Assembly: GCF_007665395.1 (NCBI RefSeq)
Contig: NZ_VDND01000002.1
Location: 1 to 64,000 of the forward strand
Source of the DNA: Pseudomonas oryzihabitans
Lineage (GTDB): Bacteria > Pseudomonadota > Gammaproteobacteria > Pseudomonadales > Pseudomonadaceae
Direction: 5' to 3'
DNA length: 64,000 nucleotides
Positions 45,213-54,042 of this stretch are shown in pieces. Made by a program: the position numbers and the translations under genes. Each line of letters begins with the position of its first letter. The stretch's first letter is position 1. The notes beneath the pieces are model-generated. The model had not been told where the DNA came from. It ran no database searches and saw only the letters and a list, made by a program, of their open reading frames with translations.

Positions 45213-47498
45213 CTACAGCAGCGTGAAACTGCCTTCCCGCACCCGCTCCGAGTCCAGGCCGACCATCACCTTGAACTCACCCGGCTCCGAGACCAGCTTG
45301 AGGTCGTTGTTGTAGAAGCGCAGGTCCGTCTCAGTGATGGGGAATTCCAGCTCGCGGCTCTCGCCGGGTTGCAACATCACCTTCTGGAAGCCCTTGAGCT
45401 CCTTGACCGGGCGCGCCAGGGAGGCGGTCACGTCGTGCAGGTAGAGCTGCACCACGGTGGCGCCGGCGCGGCTGCCGGTGTTCTTGACCGTGACCCTGGC
45501 GGTGAGGGTATCGCCCTTCTTCAAGGTGGCGCTGGACAGCTGTGGCGCCGAGACGTCGAAGGTGGTGTAGCTCAGGCCGTAGCCGAAGGGGTAGAGCGGG
45601 CCGTTGACGATGTCGAAGTAGCGCGAGGTGTACTTGTTCGGCTTTGCCGCGTCGAACGGCCGGCCGCTGCTCAGGTGGTTGTAGTACAGCGGCACCTGAC
45701 CGACTTCGCGGGGAAAGGTCATGGTCAGCTTGCCGGAGGGATTGTGGTCGCCGAACAGCACATCGGCCACGGCGTTGCCGCCTTCGGTGCCAGGGAACCA
45801 GGCTTCCAGCAGGGCGTTGGCCTGCTCCTGTTCCCATTCCAGGGCCAGCGGCCGGCCGTTCATCAAGACCAGCACCAGCGGCTTGCCGGTGGCCTTGAGC
45901 GCCTTGATCAGGTCGCGCTGGGTATCGGGCACGCTGATGCGGGCGCGGCTGGAGGCCTCGTGGGCCATGCCCTGGGATTCGCCGACCACGGCTACCACCA
46001 CGTCGGCCTGGCGCGCGGCGGCCACGGCCTCGGCGATCAGCTCGGCCGGGCGCCGCTCGTCCACGGCCACCGAGGGTTCGTAGGAGTTGAGATAGGCCAG
46101 CACATCACGGTCGGCCAGCAGGTTGGCGCCCTTGGCGTAGAGCACCTTGCCCTGGCCGGCCACGGCGTTTTCCAGCCCGCGGCGGATGGAGACGGCCTGG
46201 GCGGCCACGCCGGCGGCCGACCAGTTGCCCATGACGTCGCGCGGGCTGTCGGCCAGCGGGCCGACCACCGCCAGGGTGGCGCCCTTGCGCAGCGGCAGCA
46301 CGGCCTTCTCGTTCTTCAGCAGCACCAGGCTCTCGCGCGCCACCTGGCGCGCCTCGGCGCGGTGCAGACGGGATTCGGCGTTGGTGTCGACCGGGTCCTG
46401 GCCCTGCAGGCGACGATAGGGATCGTCGAACAGGCCCAGGCGGTACTTGGTCAGCAGCATGTCGCGCACGGCCTGGTCGATCTCGGCCTGGGTGACCTTG
46501 CCGGCGGCCAGCAGGGCGGGCAGCTGCTTGCCGTAGACGTCGTCGTGCATGTTCAGCTCGACGCCGGCCTTGAGCGCCTGCTCGGCGGCGTCGCGGGTGT
46601 CCTTGGCCACGCCGTGCAGCACCAGCTCGTTGATGGCGCCGTGGTCACTGATCAGCAGGCCTTTGTAATTCCAGTCCTTGCGCAGCAGATCCTGCAGCAG
46701 CCAGCGATTGGCCGTGGCCGGGACGCCGTTGATGCTGTTCAGCGCCACCATCACCGCGCCGGCACCGGCCTCGGCGGCGGCGCGATAGGGCGGCAGGTAG
46801 TCCTGCATCAGCCGTTGCGGACTCATGTCGACGTTGCTGTAGTCGCGCCCGGCTTCCACGGCGCCGTAGCCACCGAAGTGCTTGATGCTGGCCATGAGGC
46901 TGTCGGGCGCGCGCAGGTCGTCGCCCTGATAGGCGCGCACCAGGGTGGCGCCGATGCGCGAGGTCAGCCAGGTGTCCTCGCCGAAGGTTTCCGAGGCACG
47001 GCCCCAGCGTGGTTCGCGGGTGACGTCGACGGTGGGCGAAAAGGTCAGGTCGAGACCATCGGCCGCCGCTTCCAGGGCGGAGATGCGCCCGCTGGTGGCG
47101 ATGGCGTCGAGATTCCAGGTGCTGGCCAGGCCCAGGTTGATCGGGAAGATGGTGCGCATGCCGTGGATGACGTCATAGGCGTAGAACAGCGGGATCTTCA
47201 GCCGGCTATGGGCGACCTGGTCCTGCATCTGGCGGATGTCGGGACGGGTCACGGTGTTGAACATGGCGCCCACCTTGCCGGCGCGGATGTCCGCCATGAT
47301 GGCTTCCTTGGGATTGTCCGGCCCCACGCTCACCAGGTTGAGCTGGCCGATCTTTTCTTCCAGGGTCATCTTCGCCAGCAGGGCGTCGACATAGGCGCGC
47401 GCTTCCGGCGCGTCGAACGGCTGGGCGGCGGCGAGGCTGGCGCTGACGGCCAGTCCCAGGCCGAGCATGAGTGCGGTGAGGCGTGGTGCGTTCGACAT
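45213..47498 (-). CDS. bglX: Periplasmic beta-glucosidase (GH3)
   Basis: 761 aa, close to E. coli BglX (765). Signal peptide at about 1-25 (LMLGLGLAVSASLAAAQP). The GH3 N-terminal barrel includes KMTLEEKIGQLN, SIKHFGGYGAVEAGRDYSNVD and the nucleophile Asp in LLISDHGAI, followed by the alpha/beta sandwich with VVGESQGMAHEASSRA and a fibronectin-III-like C-terminus. It hydrolyses beta-glucosides or gluco-oligosaccharides in the periplasm. Start at 47498 has GGGGA; upstream frame extensions overlap the next gene. It follows the glucarate-type dehydratase by 148 bases. Confidence 0.92.
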   Translation of the reverse strand: MSNAPRLTALMLGLGLAVSASLAAAQPFDAPEARAYVDALLAKMTLEEKIGQLNLVSVGPDNPKEAIMADIRAGKVGAMFNTVTRPDIRQMQDQVAHSRLKIPLFYAYDVIHGMRTIFPINLGLASTWNLDAIATSGRISALEAAADGLDLTFSPTVDVTREPRWGRASETFGEDTWLTSRIGATLVRAYQGDDLRAPDSLMASIKHFGGYGAVEAGRDYSNVDMSPQRLMQDYLPPYRAAAEAGAGAVMVALNSINGVPATANRWLLQDLLRKDWNYKGLLISDHGAINELVLHGVAKDTRDAAEQALKAGVELNMHDDVYGKQLPALLAAGKVTQAEIDQAVRDMLLTKYRLGLFDDPYRRLQGQDPVDTNAESRLHRAEARQVARESLVLLKNEKAVLPLRKGATLAVVGPLADSPRDVMGNWSAAGVAAQAVSIRRGLENAVAGQGKVLYAKGANLLADRDVLAYLNSYEPSVAVDERRPAELIAEAVAAARQADVVVAVVGESQGMAHEASSRARISVPDTQRDLIKALKATGKPLVLVLMNGRPLALEWEQEQANALLEAWFPGTEGGNAVADVLFGDHNPSGKLTMTFPREVGQVPLYYNHLSSGRPFDAAKPNKYTSRYFDIVNGPLYPFGYGLSYTTFDVSAPQLSSATLKKGDTLTARVTVKNTGSRAGATVVQLYLHDVTASLARPVKELKGFQKVMLQPGESRELEFPITETDLRFYNNDLKLVSEPGEFKVMVGLDSERVREGSFTLL

Positions 47499-47646
47499 CT
47501 TCCCCGATTCCCTGTGCGGACTTTCTCGTTGTTCTTGGGCACGGCTGTGCCGCGCCGATTGTACAACCGGGACGCGGGGAAACGGAGCCGTTGACGGCCG
47601 GCGGCAAGGCCGGTCGTCAGGGGCGCGAAGCGGGTGGGGATCTTCG

Positions 47647-48924
47647 CTAGAAACGCGGCTTGCGGGTCTGCCAGTCCGGCTGGTACTTGCGCATCTGGCG
47701 CACGTCGTCGCGGCTGCGGATGTCGATGGCGAGGAATTGCTGGTGCAGCTTGGCGAGTTGGTCCTGGTCCAGCTCCACGCCCAGGCCGGGCGCATCGGTG
47801 ATCGCCACGCAGCCATTGCGGATCGGCAGCTTGCCGCCTTGGATGACCTCTTCGTCCGCTTCCTGCCACGGATAGTGGGTGTCGCAGGCATAGGCCAGGT
47901 TGGGTACCGCGGCAGCCACATGGGTCATGGCCATGAGGCTGATGCCCAGGTGCGAGTTGGAGTGCATGGACACGCCCAGGCCGAAGGTATCGCACAGCCG
48001 CGCCAGGATCTGGGTGTCCCGGAGGCCGCCCCAGTAGTGGTGGTCGGCCAGCACGATCTGCACGCTGTTCTGCGCTACGCTGCGGCGGAATTCGTCGAAA
48101 TCGGTGACCACCATGTTGGTGGCCAGGGGTATGCCGGTGCGCCGGTGCAGTTCGGCCATGCCGTCCAGGCCCGGGGTCGGATCCTCGTAGTACTGCAGAT
48201 CGTCCTTCAGCACCTCGGCGATGCGCAGGGACGTCTCCAGCGACCAGTTGCCGTTGGGATCGATACGCAGCGGCGCTTCCGGGAAGGCCTGGCGCAGGGC
48301 CTTGATGCAGGCCGCCTCGAGATCCGGGCCGAGCAGGGTGCCGGCCTTGAGCTTGATGCTCTGGAAGCCGTTCTCCTCGATCATCCGCGCCGCCTGGGCC
48401 ACCAGCTGTTCGGGGCTGATGGCCTCGCCCCAGCGATCGGGCTTGTAGGGCGCATCGATATGCTCGGCGTACTTGAGGAACAGGTAGGCGCTGAAGGGCA
48501 CCTCGCGGCGCACCGCCCCGCCGAGCAGTTTGACCAGGGGAATCCCCAGGGAGCGCGCCTGCAGATCGAGGAAGGCCACCTCGAAGGCGGAATAGGCATT
48601 GGCCACCTGCTTGCTCGGATGGGAGCCGGGCGCCAGCTCGGCACCGGCCACCACCCCGTCGGCGAGGCTGGCGACGGTCGCCACCACCCGGGCGCGCAGG
48701 CCGTTGAGGTCCCAGGCGGACAGACCGACCAGGCTGCTTTCCATGGCCTTCAACACGGCCAGCACCGGGGCGTCGCCGTAGCTTTCGCCCAGACCGACGT
48801 GGCCGTTGTCGCCCTCCACCTCGATGATGGATCTCAGCGCATAGGGTTCGTGGATGCCACTGGCGTTGAGCAGCGGGGCATCGCGAAAGGCGATGGGGGT
48901 GACGGTAATGCGTTTGATCTTCAC
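47647..48924 (-). CDS. Glucarate-dehydratase-type enolase-superfamily enzyme
   Basis: 425 aa. The KxK base is Lys191/Lys193 (SIKLKAGTLLGPD), then the metal and substrate region RIDPNGNWSLETS, EDPTPG and TNMVVTDFDEF, with His321 in GVSMHSNSHLGIS. These are glucarate-dehydratase subgroup features; the product would be 5-keto-4-deoxyglucarate. The start is GTG at 48924 behind AGGAG. The shared palindrome lies 40 bases upstream, linking it to the hexarate module at 34-37.6 kb. Confidence 0.85.
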   Translation of the reverse strand: MKIKRITVTPIAFRDAPLLNASGIHEPYALRSIIEVEGDNGHVGLGESYGDAPVLAVLKAMESSLVGLSAWDLNGLRARVVATVASLADGVVAGAELAPGSHPSKQVANAYSAFEVAFLDLQARSLGIPLVKLLGGAVRREVPFSAYLFLKYAEHIDAPYKPDRWGEAISPEQLVAQAARMIEENGFQSIKLKAGTLLGPDLEAACIKALRQAFPEAPLRIDPNGNWSLETSLRIAEVLKDDLQYYEDPTPGLDGMAELHRRTGIPLATNMVVTDFDEFRRSVAQNSVQIVLADHHYWGGLRDTQILARLCDTFGLGVSMHSNSHLGISLMAMTHVAAAVPNLAYACDTHYPWQEADEEVIQGGKLPIRNGCVAITDAPGLGVELDQDQLAKLHQQFLAIDIRSRDDVRQMRKYQPDWQTRKPRF

Positions 48925-48963
48925 GCTCAGACTCCTGGACTTGTAGTTGTGCTGGTCTTTGTC

Positions 48964-48978
48964 AGTCATCGTATGACT
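48964..48978. promoter_or_regulatory. Shared palindrome, copy 2 (upstream of glucarate-type dehydratase)
   Basis: AGTCATCGTATGACT, six-base arms around CGT: the exact reverse complement of the 15-mer at 37637-37651. The odd centre differs from the CG-centred LacI-type site at 36539. Confidence 0.65.
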
Positions 48979-49045
48979 AGTGGCCGGGATCTTCAACCGA
49001 AGAAGTGCCATGGCCCCGGCGGCATGACCACATATCGCATCGGGG

Positions 49046-49080
49046 TTGCCCGCTCCGGTCGGGGCTGGATAAATAGCCAG
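49046..49080 (+). promoter_or_regulatory. LexA-controlled promoter of the FAN1-helicase operon
   Basis: CTGGATAAATAGCCAG (49065-49080) is CTG-N10-CAG with the AT-rich TAAATA core of Pseudomonas LexA boxes. A TTGCCC (49046-49051) 17 bases upstream of ATAAAT (49069-49074) places the box over the -10. The first gene starts 25 bases downstream. Confidence 0.8.
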
Positions 49081-49104
49081 CCGCCATCCTATTCGCACCT
49101 TCGC

Positions 49105-50766
49105 ATGAAAGCTCCGCTCGAAGATCCCCTCTACTATCTGCACAACTTCCAGCGGGTACTGGACTGGGTCGCCCTGCGCTATTCCGATCTGCTCGACGAC
49201 CGCGAGCAAGGCTTCATCGCCGCCTTCGCCGAGCTGCCGCAATCCTCGCGGGCTCTGCTGGTGCGCCTGGTGATGCGCAAGGGCGAGGTGTTCCGCGCCA
49301 GCAAGCTGGTCTATGCCGAGATCGGCTGCCCCCGCGCCGCAGCGAGCCCGCTGGTGGAGCAGGGCTGGCTGCTGGACGATCCCGAATTGCACCTGATCGA
49401 ACTCTTCGCCCTGTTGCGCAAGGAAGAGCTGCTCGGCTGTTTCGGCGCCCGGCTGCCCAAGGCCGGGCGTAAGGAAGACTGGCTGGCGCGGCTGGAGGCC
49501 GAGCAGGCCACGCCCCTGGCCTTCAGCGGCTGGACCGGTACGGTGCCCGAGTTGGTGGCGGAGGGCGTCTGGCGGCTGACGCTGATGGACCTCTGCGACC
49601 GCCTGCGCCTGCTGTTCTTCGGCAACCTGCACCAGGACTGGACCGACTTCGTGTTGGCCGACCTGGGCATCTTCCAGTACGAGACGGTGGCCTTCAGCGC
49701 CGAATCCCGCGCCTTTGGCCAGCGGCACGAGGTGGATGCCTACATTCACATCCAGCGCTGCCGGCAGGCCCTGCGCGATGGCCTGCCGGCCGCCGAGTTG
49801 CTGCCGTTGCTGCCCGCCGAGCGCTTCGCCAACACCTGGCTGGAATTGCGCCGCGGCAAGCTGCTGCATGAGCTGGCGCAGCACCACGAGCGCCTGGGCG
49901 AACTGGCCCAGGCGCAAGCCCTCTACGCCGCCTCGGCGCACCCGGAGTCGCGTATCCGCGCCCTGCGCATGCTCGAACGGCTGGAGGATTGGCCCGCCGC
50001 CCAGGCGCTGGCGGAAGCCATCGTCGCCGCCCCGGCCCATGACGCCGAGCGCCAGCAGGTGGCGCGCATCCTACCGCGGCTGGTGCGCAAGCAGGGCGGC
50101 CCGCCCAACAAGCGCCGCCCGGCCAGCCCGGTGGAGCGCCTCGATTTCGAACTGGTCAACGACGGTCTGCGCCGGGTCGAGTGGCTGGTGCGCGAGCACC
50201 TGGGCCGCGACGAGGCGCCGGTGCACTACGTGGAAAACACCCTGCTCACCAGCCTGTTCGGCCTGCTGTGCTGGGACGCCATCTTCCTCGCCATCCCCGG
50301 CGCCTTCTTCCACCCCTATCAGCGCGAACCAGCCGACCTGCGCCTGCCGGGCTTTCGCGAGCGCCGCGCCGCGGCCTTCGCCGCCTGCCTGGCGCGACTC
50401 GACGATGGCTCCTACCCCGCGGTGATCCGCGAGCGCTTCGCCGCCAAGCGCGGCCTGGCCTCGCCCTTCGTCGCCTGGGGCATCCTCGGCAGCGACCTGC
50501 TCGACCAGGCCCTGGCCTGCCTGCCGGCGCAGCACCTGCGGCTGTGCTTCGAACGGCTGCTGGAAGACCCGGACAACAACCGCACCGGCCTGCCCGACCT
50601 GATCCAGTTCTGGCCGGCGGAAGGGCGCTACCGGATGATCGAGGTCAAGGGACCGGGGGATCGCCTGCAGGACAACCAGCGCCGCTGGCTGGACTTCTTC
50701 GCCGCCCATGCCATCCCGGTCAGTGTCTGCCACGTGCAGTGGCAGGTGGCCGCGACCTCCGCATGA
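49105..50766 (+). CDS. FAN1-type VRR-NUC structure-specific nuclease
   Basis: 553 aa. A long helical N-terminal part (SAP/TPR-like, about 1-400) is followed by the C-terminal VRR-NUC domain with Asp498 (GLPDLIQFWP) and Glu513-x-Lys515 (MIEVKGPGDRLQDNQRRW), the PD-(D/E)XK core of FAN1. FAN1 cuts 5' flaps and unhooks interstrand crosslinks. ATG at 49105 gives the family start MKAPLEDPLYYLHNFQRVLDW without a strong Shine-Dalgarno. The LexA box indicates SOS induction. Its stop overlaps the helicase start (ATGA). Confidence 0.88.
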   Translation: MKAPLEDPLYYLHNFQRVLDWVALRYSDLLDDREQGFIAAFAELPQSSRALLVRLVMRKGEVFRASKLVYAEIGCPRAAASPLVEQGWLLDDPELHLIELFALLRKEELLGCFGARLPKAGRKEDWLARLEAEQATPLAFSGWTGTVPELVAEGVWRLTLMDLCDRLRLLFFGNLHQDWTDFVLADLGIFQYETVAFSAESRAFGQRHEVDAYIHIQRCRQALRDGLPAAELLPLLPAERFANTWLELRRGKLLHELAQHHERLGELAQAQALYAASAHPESRIRALRMLERLEDWPAAQALAEAIVAAPAHDAERQQVARILPRLVRKQGGPPNKRRPASPVERLDFELVNDGLRRVEWLVREHLGRDEAPVHYVENTLLTSLFGLLCWDAIFLAIPGAFFHPYQREPADLRLPGFRERRAAAFAACLARLDDGSYPAVIRERFAAKRGLASPFVAWGILGSDLLDQALACLPAQHLRLCFERLLEDPDNNRTGLPDLIQFWPAEGRYRMIEVKGPGDRLQDNQRRWLDFFAAHAIPVSVCHVQWQVAATSA

Positions 50767-53036
50767 GCTATCGCATCGCCGTTCGCGCCCTCTGCGAATT
50801 CACTGCCAAGGCCGGCGACCTGGACCTCAGGTTCACCCCGTCGCCCACCGCCCTGGAAGGCATCGAGGGCCACCAGCGGGTGGCGGCGCGGCGTGGTCCC
50901 GACTACGAGCGCGAGGTCAGCCTGCAGGGCGACTTCGAGGACCTGCAGGTGCGCGGTCGCGCCGATGGCTTCGACGCCGCGGCCCGGCGCCTGGAAGAGG
51001 TCAAGACCCACAGGGGCAGTCTGGAACGCCAGCCGGGCAATCACCGCCACCTGCACTGGGCGCAGGCCAAGGTCTATGGGCACCTGCTGTGCCAGAGCCG
51101 TGGGCTGTCGGAGCTGACCCTGGCGCTGGTCTATTTCGATATCGGCACGGGCGCCGAGACCGTCTTCGCCGAAGAGTGGACGGCGGCGGACCTGGCCACG
51201 CATTTCGAACTCCAGTGCTCGCGCTTTCTCGCCTGGGCACGCCAGGAGCTGGCCCATCGCGCCGCGCGGGATGGGGCGTTGGCAACCCTGGCCTTTCCGC
51301 ATCCCGACTTCCGTCACGGCCAGCGGCCCCTGGCGGAAGCCGTCTACAAGGCTGCCAGCGTCGGTTGCTGCCTCTTGGCCCAGGCGCCCACCGGCATCGG
51401 CAAGACCGTGGGAACCCTGTTCCCCTTGCTCAAGGCCATGCCGCGGCAGCAGCTGGACCGGCTGTTCTTCCTGGCCGCCAAGACCCCCGGTCGCGCCCTG
51501 GCGCTGCATGGCCTGGAAACCCTGGCCGCGCCGGTGCGGGTGCTGGAACTGGTGGCGCGGGATAAGGCCTGCGAGCACCCGGAGTTGGCCTGCCATGGCG
51601 AATCCTGTCCGCTGGCGCGCGGCTTCTATGATCGCCTGCCGGCGGCCCGCGCCGCCGCCCTGGCCGAGCCTGCCCAGTTGACCCGGGCGCGGGTGCGGGA
51701 GACGGCCCTGGCCCATGAGGTCTGCCCCTACTACCTGGCCCAGGAATTGGCGCGCTGGAGCGACGTGGTGGTGGGTGACTACAACTACTATTTCGATGGC
51801 AGCGCCATGCTCCACGCCCTGGCCCAGACCCAGGAATGGCGAGTCGGGGTGCTGGTGGACGAGGCCCACAACCTGCTCGACCGCGCCCGTGGCATGTATA
51901 GCGCCAGTCTCGACCAGCGTCGTCTGGCGGCGGGCAAGGCCGTGGCGCCGCCGGCCATCGCCAAGGCTTTGCAAGCGCTCAATCGCGAGTGGAATCGCCT
52001 GCACAAGGAGCAACAGGTCGACTACCAGGTGCAGCCGGAATTGCCCGCGGCTTTCCTCACCGCCCTGCAACGGGTGGTGGGGCTGCTCACCGAGCACTTC
52101 GGCGAACCCGGTAAGCCACCGGCCCCCGAGTTGCAGACGCTGTTCTTCGACCTGCTGCAGTTCATGCGCCTGGGTGAGACCTTTGGCGATCACTCGCTGT
52201 TCGACGTCACCCTGCTCAAGGGTCGCGGCAAGGCGCAGTCGCAACTCAATCTGCGCAACCTGGTGCCGGCGCCCTTCGTCGGTCCGCGGCTGGCGGCGGC
52301 GCATAGTTGCACCCTGTTCTCGGCCACCCTGATTCCCCAGCATTTCCACCGCGATCTGCTCGGGGTGCCGGCCGGGAGCGCCTGGGTCGACGTCGCCTCG
52401 CCCTTCGCCGCCGAGCAGCTGGAGGTGCGCCTGGTGCGGCTCTCCACCCGCTACGCCGACCGCGCCGCCTCGCGCGCGCCCATCGCCGCCCTGATCGCCA
52501 GTCGCTATCGCCAGCGACCGGGCAACTACCTGGCCTTCTTCAGCAGCTTCGACTACCTCGACCAGGTGGCCGAGGCGCTGGCCGAGCTGGCGCCCGAGGT
52601 GCCCCAGTGGCGCCAATCCCGCGGCATGGACGAAGCCGCCCGCCAGGCCTTTCTCGAGTGCTTCCAGGCCGACGGCCGCGGCATCGGCTTCGCCGTGCTC
52701 GGCGGGAGCTTTGGCGAAGGCATCGACCTGCCGGGCGATCGCCTGATCGGCGCCTTCGTCGCCACCCTGGGCCTGCCCCAGCTCAATCCGGTCAATGAGC
52801 AGTTGCGCCAGCGCCTGCAGCGGCGCTTTGGCGACGGCTATCGCTACGCCTATTTCTATCCAGGCCTGCAGAAGGTCATCCAGGCCGCCGGCCGAGTGAT
52901 CCGCACCGTGCAGGACCGCGGCTGCCTCTACCTCATCGACGACAGATTCACCCAACCCGAGGTCAGGGCATTGTTGCCAACCTGGTGGCAGGTGGAGGAG
53001 GGTGCGGTGCCCCTGTTGGAGCCGTTGCCGGCCTGA
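50763..53036 (+). CDS. RecB/Cas4-like nuclease fused to XPD/DinG-type Fe-S helicase
   Basis: 757 aa. Residues 1-170 carry a PD-(D/E)XK nuclease: Asp68 (RGRADGFD), Glu79-Val-Lys81 (LEEVKTHRG) and the RecB-type Gln101-x3-Tyr105. The SF2 XPD-like helicase follows: Walker A APTGIGKT (208-215), four cluster cysteines Cys270, Cys277, Cys282 and Cys321, DEAH at 366-369, and C-terminal motifs LGGSFGEGIDLPGDRL and QAAGRVIR. It would be a 5'-3' helicase with its own nuclease. Translationally coupled to FAN1; the two probably act together on crosslinks or flaps. Confidence 0.88.
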   Translation: MSYRIAVRALCEFTAKAGDLDLRFTPSPTALEGIEGHQRVAARRGPDYEREVSLQGDFEDLQVRGRADGFDAAARRLEEVKTHRGSLERQPGNHRHLHWAQAKVYGHLLCQSRGLSELTLALVYFDIGTGAETVFAEEWTAADLATHFELQCSRFLAWARQELAHRAARDGALATLAFPHPDFRHGQRPLAEAVYKAASVGCCLLAQAPTGIGKTVGTLFPLLKAMPRQQLDRLFFLAAKTPGRALALHGLETLAAPVRVLELVARDKACEHPELACHGESCPLARGFYDRLPAARAAALAEPAQLTRARVRETALAHEVCPYYLAQELARWSDVVVGDYNYYFDGSAMLHALAQTQEWRVGVLVDEAHNLLDRARGMYSASLDQRRLAAGKAVAPPAIAKALQALNREWNRLHKEQQVDYQVQPELPAAFLTALQRVVGLLTEHFGEPGKPPAPELQTLFFDLLQFMRLGETFGDHSLFDVTLLKGRGKAQSQLNLRNLVPAPFVGPRLAAAHSCTLFSATLIPQHFHRDLLGVPAGSAWVDVASPFAAEQLEVRLVRLSTRYADRAASRAPIAALIASRYRQRPGNYLAFFSSFDYLDQVAEALAELAPEVPQWRQSRGMDEAARQAFLECFQADGRGIGFAVLGGSFGEGIDLPGDRLIGAFVATLGLPQLNPVNEQLRQRLQRRFGDGYRYAYFYPGLQKVIQAAGRVIRTVQDRGCLYLIDDRFTQPEVRALLPTWWQVEEGAVPLLEPLPA

Positions 53037-53040
53037 AGCT

Positions 53041-53402
53041 GTTGGGCTTCGCTGCGCTCAACCCAACCTACGAAGGAGACGGTGACCTTGTGCGGTCCCT
53101 TCCCCTCACCCCAACCCTCTCCCCGAGGGAGAGGGGGCAGAGCGGCTGGGGGAGTGACGCCCAGCGTCGGGTGGAAAACCGCGCAGCGTTTTCCACGGAG
53201 TGTGCCTGCCCCGATAGACAAGTCCATCCAGGGTATCCCGTAGGTTGGGCTGAGACAGCTCCACCGTCGAAGCCCAACAACGCGGCATCGAGCGGTCCCT
53301 TCCCCTCACCCCAACCCTCTCCCCAAGGGAGAGGGGCGGAGTGGCAGGGGCTTTGTTTCGTAGGTTGGGCTGAGACGGCTCCACCGTCGAAGCCCAACGA
53401 AG
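53041..53402. repeat. Mosaic of intergenic repeats
   Basis: The gap between the helicase and the glyoxalase-like gene is made of repeats. There is a 32-bp GTTGGGCTTCGCTGCG element (53041-53072, identical to 14515-14546); two CACCCCAACCCTCTCCC palindromes near 53105 and 53306; one GTGGAAAAC/GTTTTCCAC palindrome (53171-53196) identical to the 44-45 kb units; and two copies of GTAGGTTGGGCTGAGAC...CGAAGCCCAAC at about 53241 and 53360. No gene is supported. Confidence 0.8.
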
Positions 53403-53417
53403 CGGGTCCGCGCCGTA

Positions 53418-53801
53418 CTAACCCGCCACCTTTTCCTCACAGAACCTCAGCCGATTGCCAAAGGGATCGGCGATCTCCATCACCAGGCCCCAGGGCAGTT
53501 CCTGGATACCTGGCCGGGCGAAGCCGTAGTTCCTGGCCAGGAGTTCGGCCTGGAAGGCGCGGATACCAGTCATCCGTACGAAGACCGTCGAGCCCGGGCA
53601 GGCGTCGCCGTGGTGGCCGGAGAGGTGCAGGCGCAGGCCGGCGCGCTCGACTTCGGCGTAGAGCGGCAGCCCCGGCGCGAAGCGATGCTCCCAGACCAGG
53701 CGGAAACCCAGGAAGCCGCAATAGAATTCGCGCGCCTTTTCGTCATCGAAGATGCGCAGGATGGGGCTGGGTGGCCCGAAGGCGATGGCGGTGTCGGACA
53801 T
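53418..53801 (-). CDS. Glyoxalase/bleomycin-resistance-fold protein
   Basis: 127 aa VOC-fold protein: ILRIFDDEKAREFYCGFLGF at the start and GLVMEIADPFGNRLRFCEE at the end, with ARPGIQELPWG between. It belongs to the Pfam glyoxalase_8/BRP-like group; metal ligands and substrate cannot be assigned. Met at 53801 was chosen; the frame extends 15 codons further without homology. Single gene between a repeat tract and opgD. Confidence 0.8.
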   Translation of the reverse strand: MSDTAIAFGPPSPILRIFDDEKAREFYCGFLGFRLVWEHRFAPGLPLYAEVERAGLRLHLSGHHGDACPGSTVFVRMTGIRAFQAELLARNYGFARPGIQELPWGLVMEIADPFGNRLRFCEEKVAG

Positions 53802-54042
53802 GGACGGCGTTCCAGGGCGCAAGCGGTATGGTCGGCAAGGGATCATGATGCGCCTTTGGCGCTGTCCGGTAACCCGAACTGTGAACCGGAAAGCTTTGGT
53901 AACCCCTCTGGCAGGCCAGAGCGTGCGCTGGGCTGCAGTTCACCGGTGCGATGGCGAACCTATCCGGGTATCGTGCATTCTTTTTCCTCTCTGGCGGTTC
54001 GGCTGGGCCGAATCTTTCATCCTTAGTGACCAAGGTTGATCC

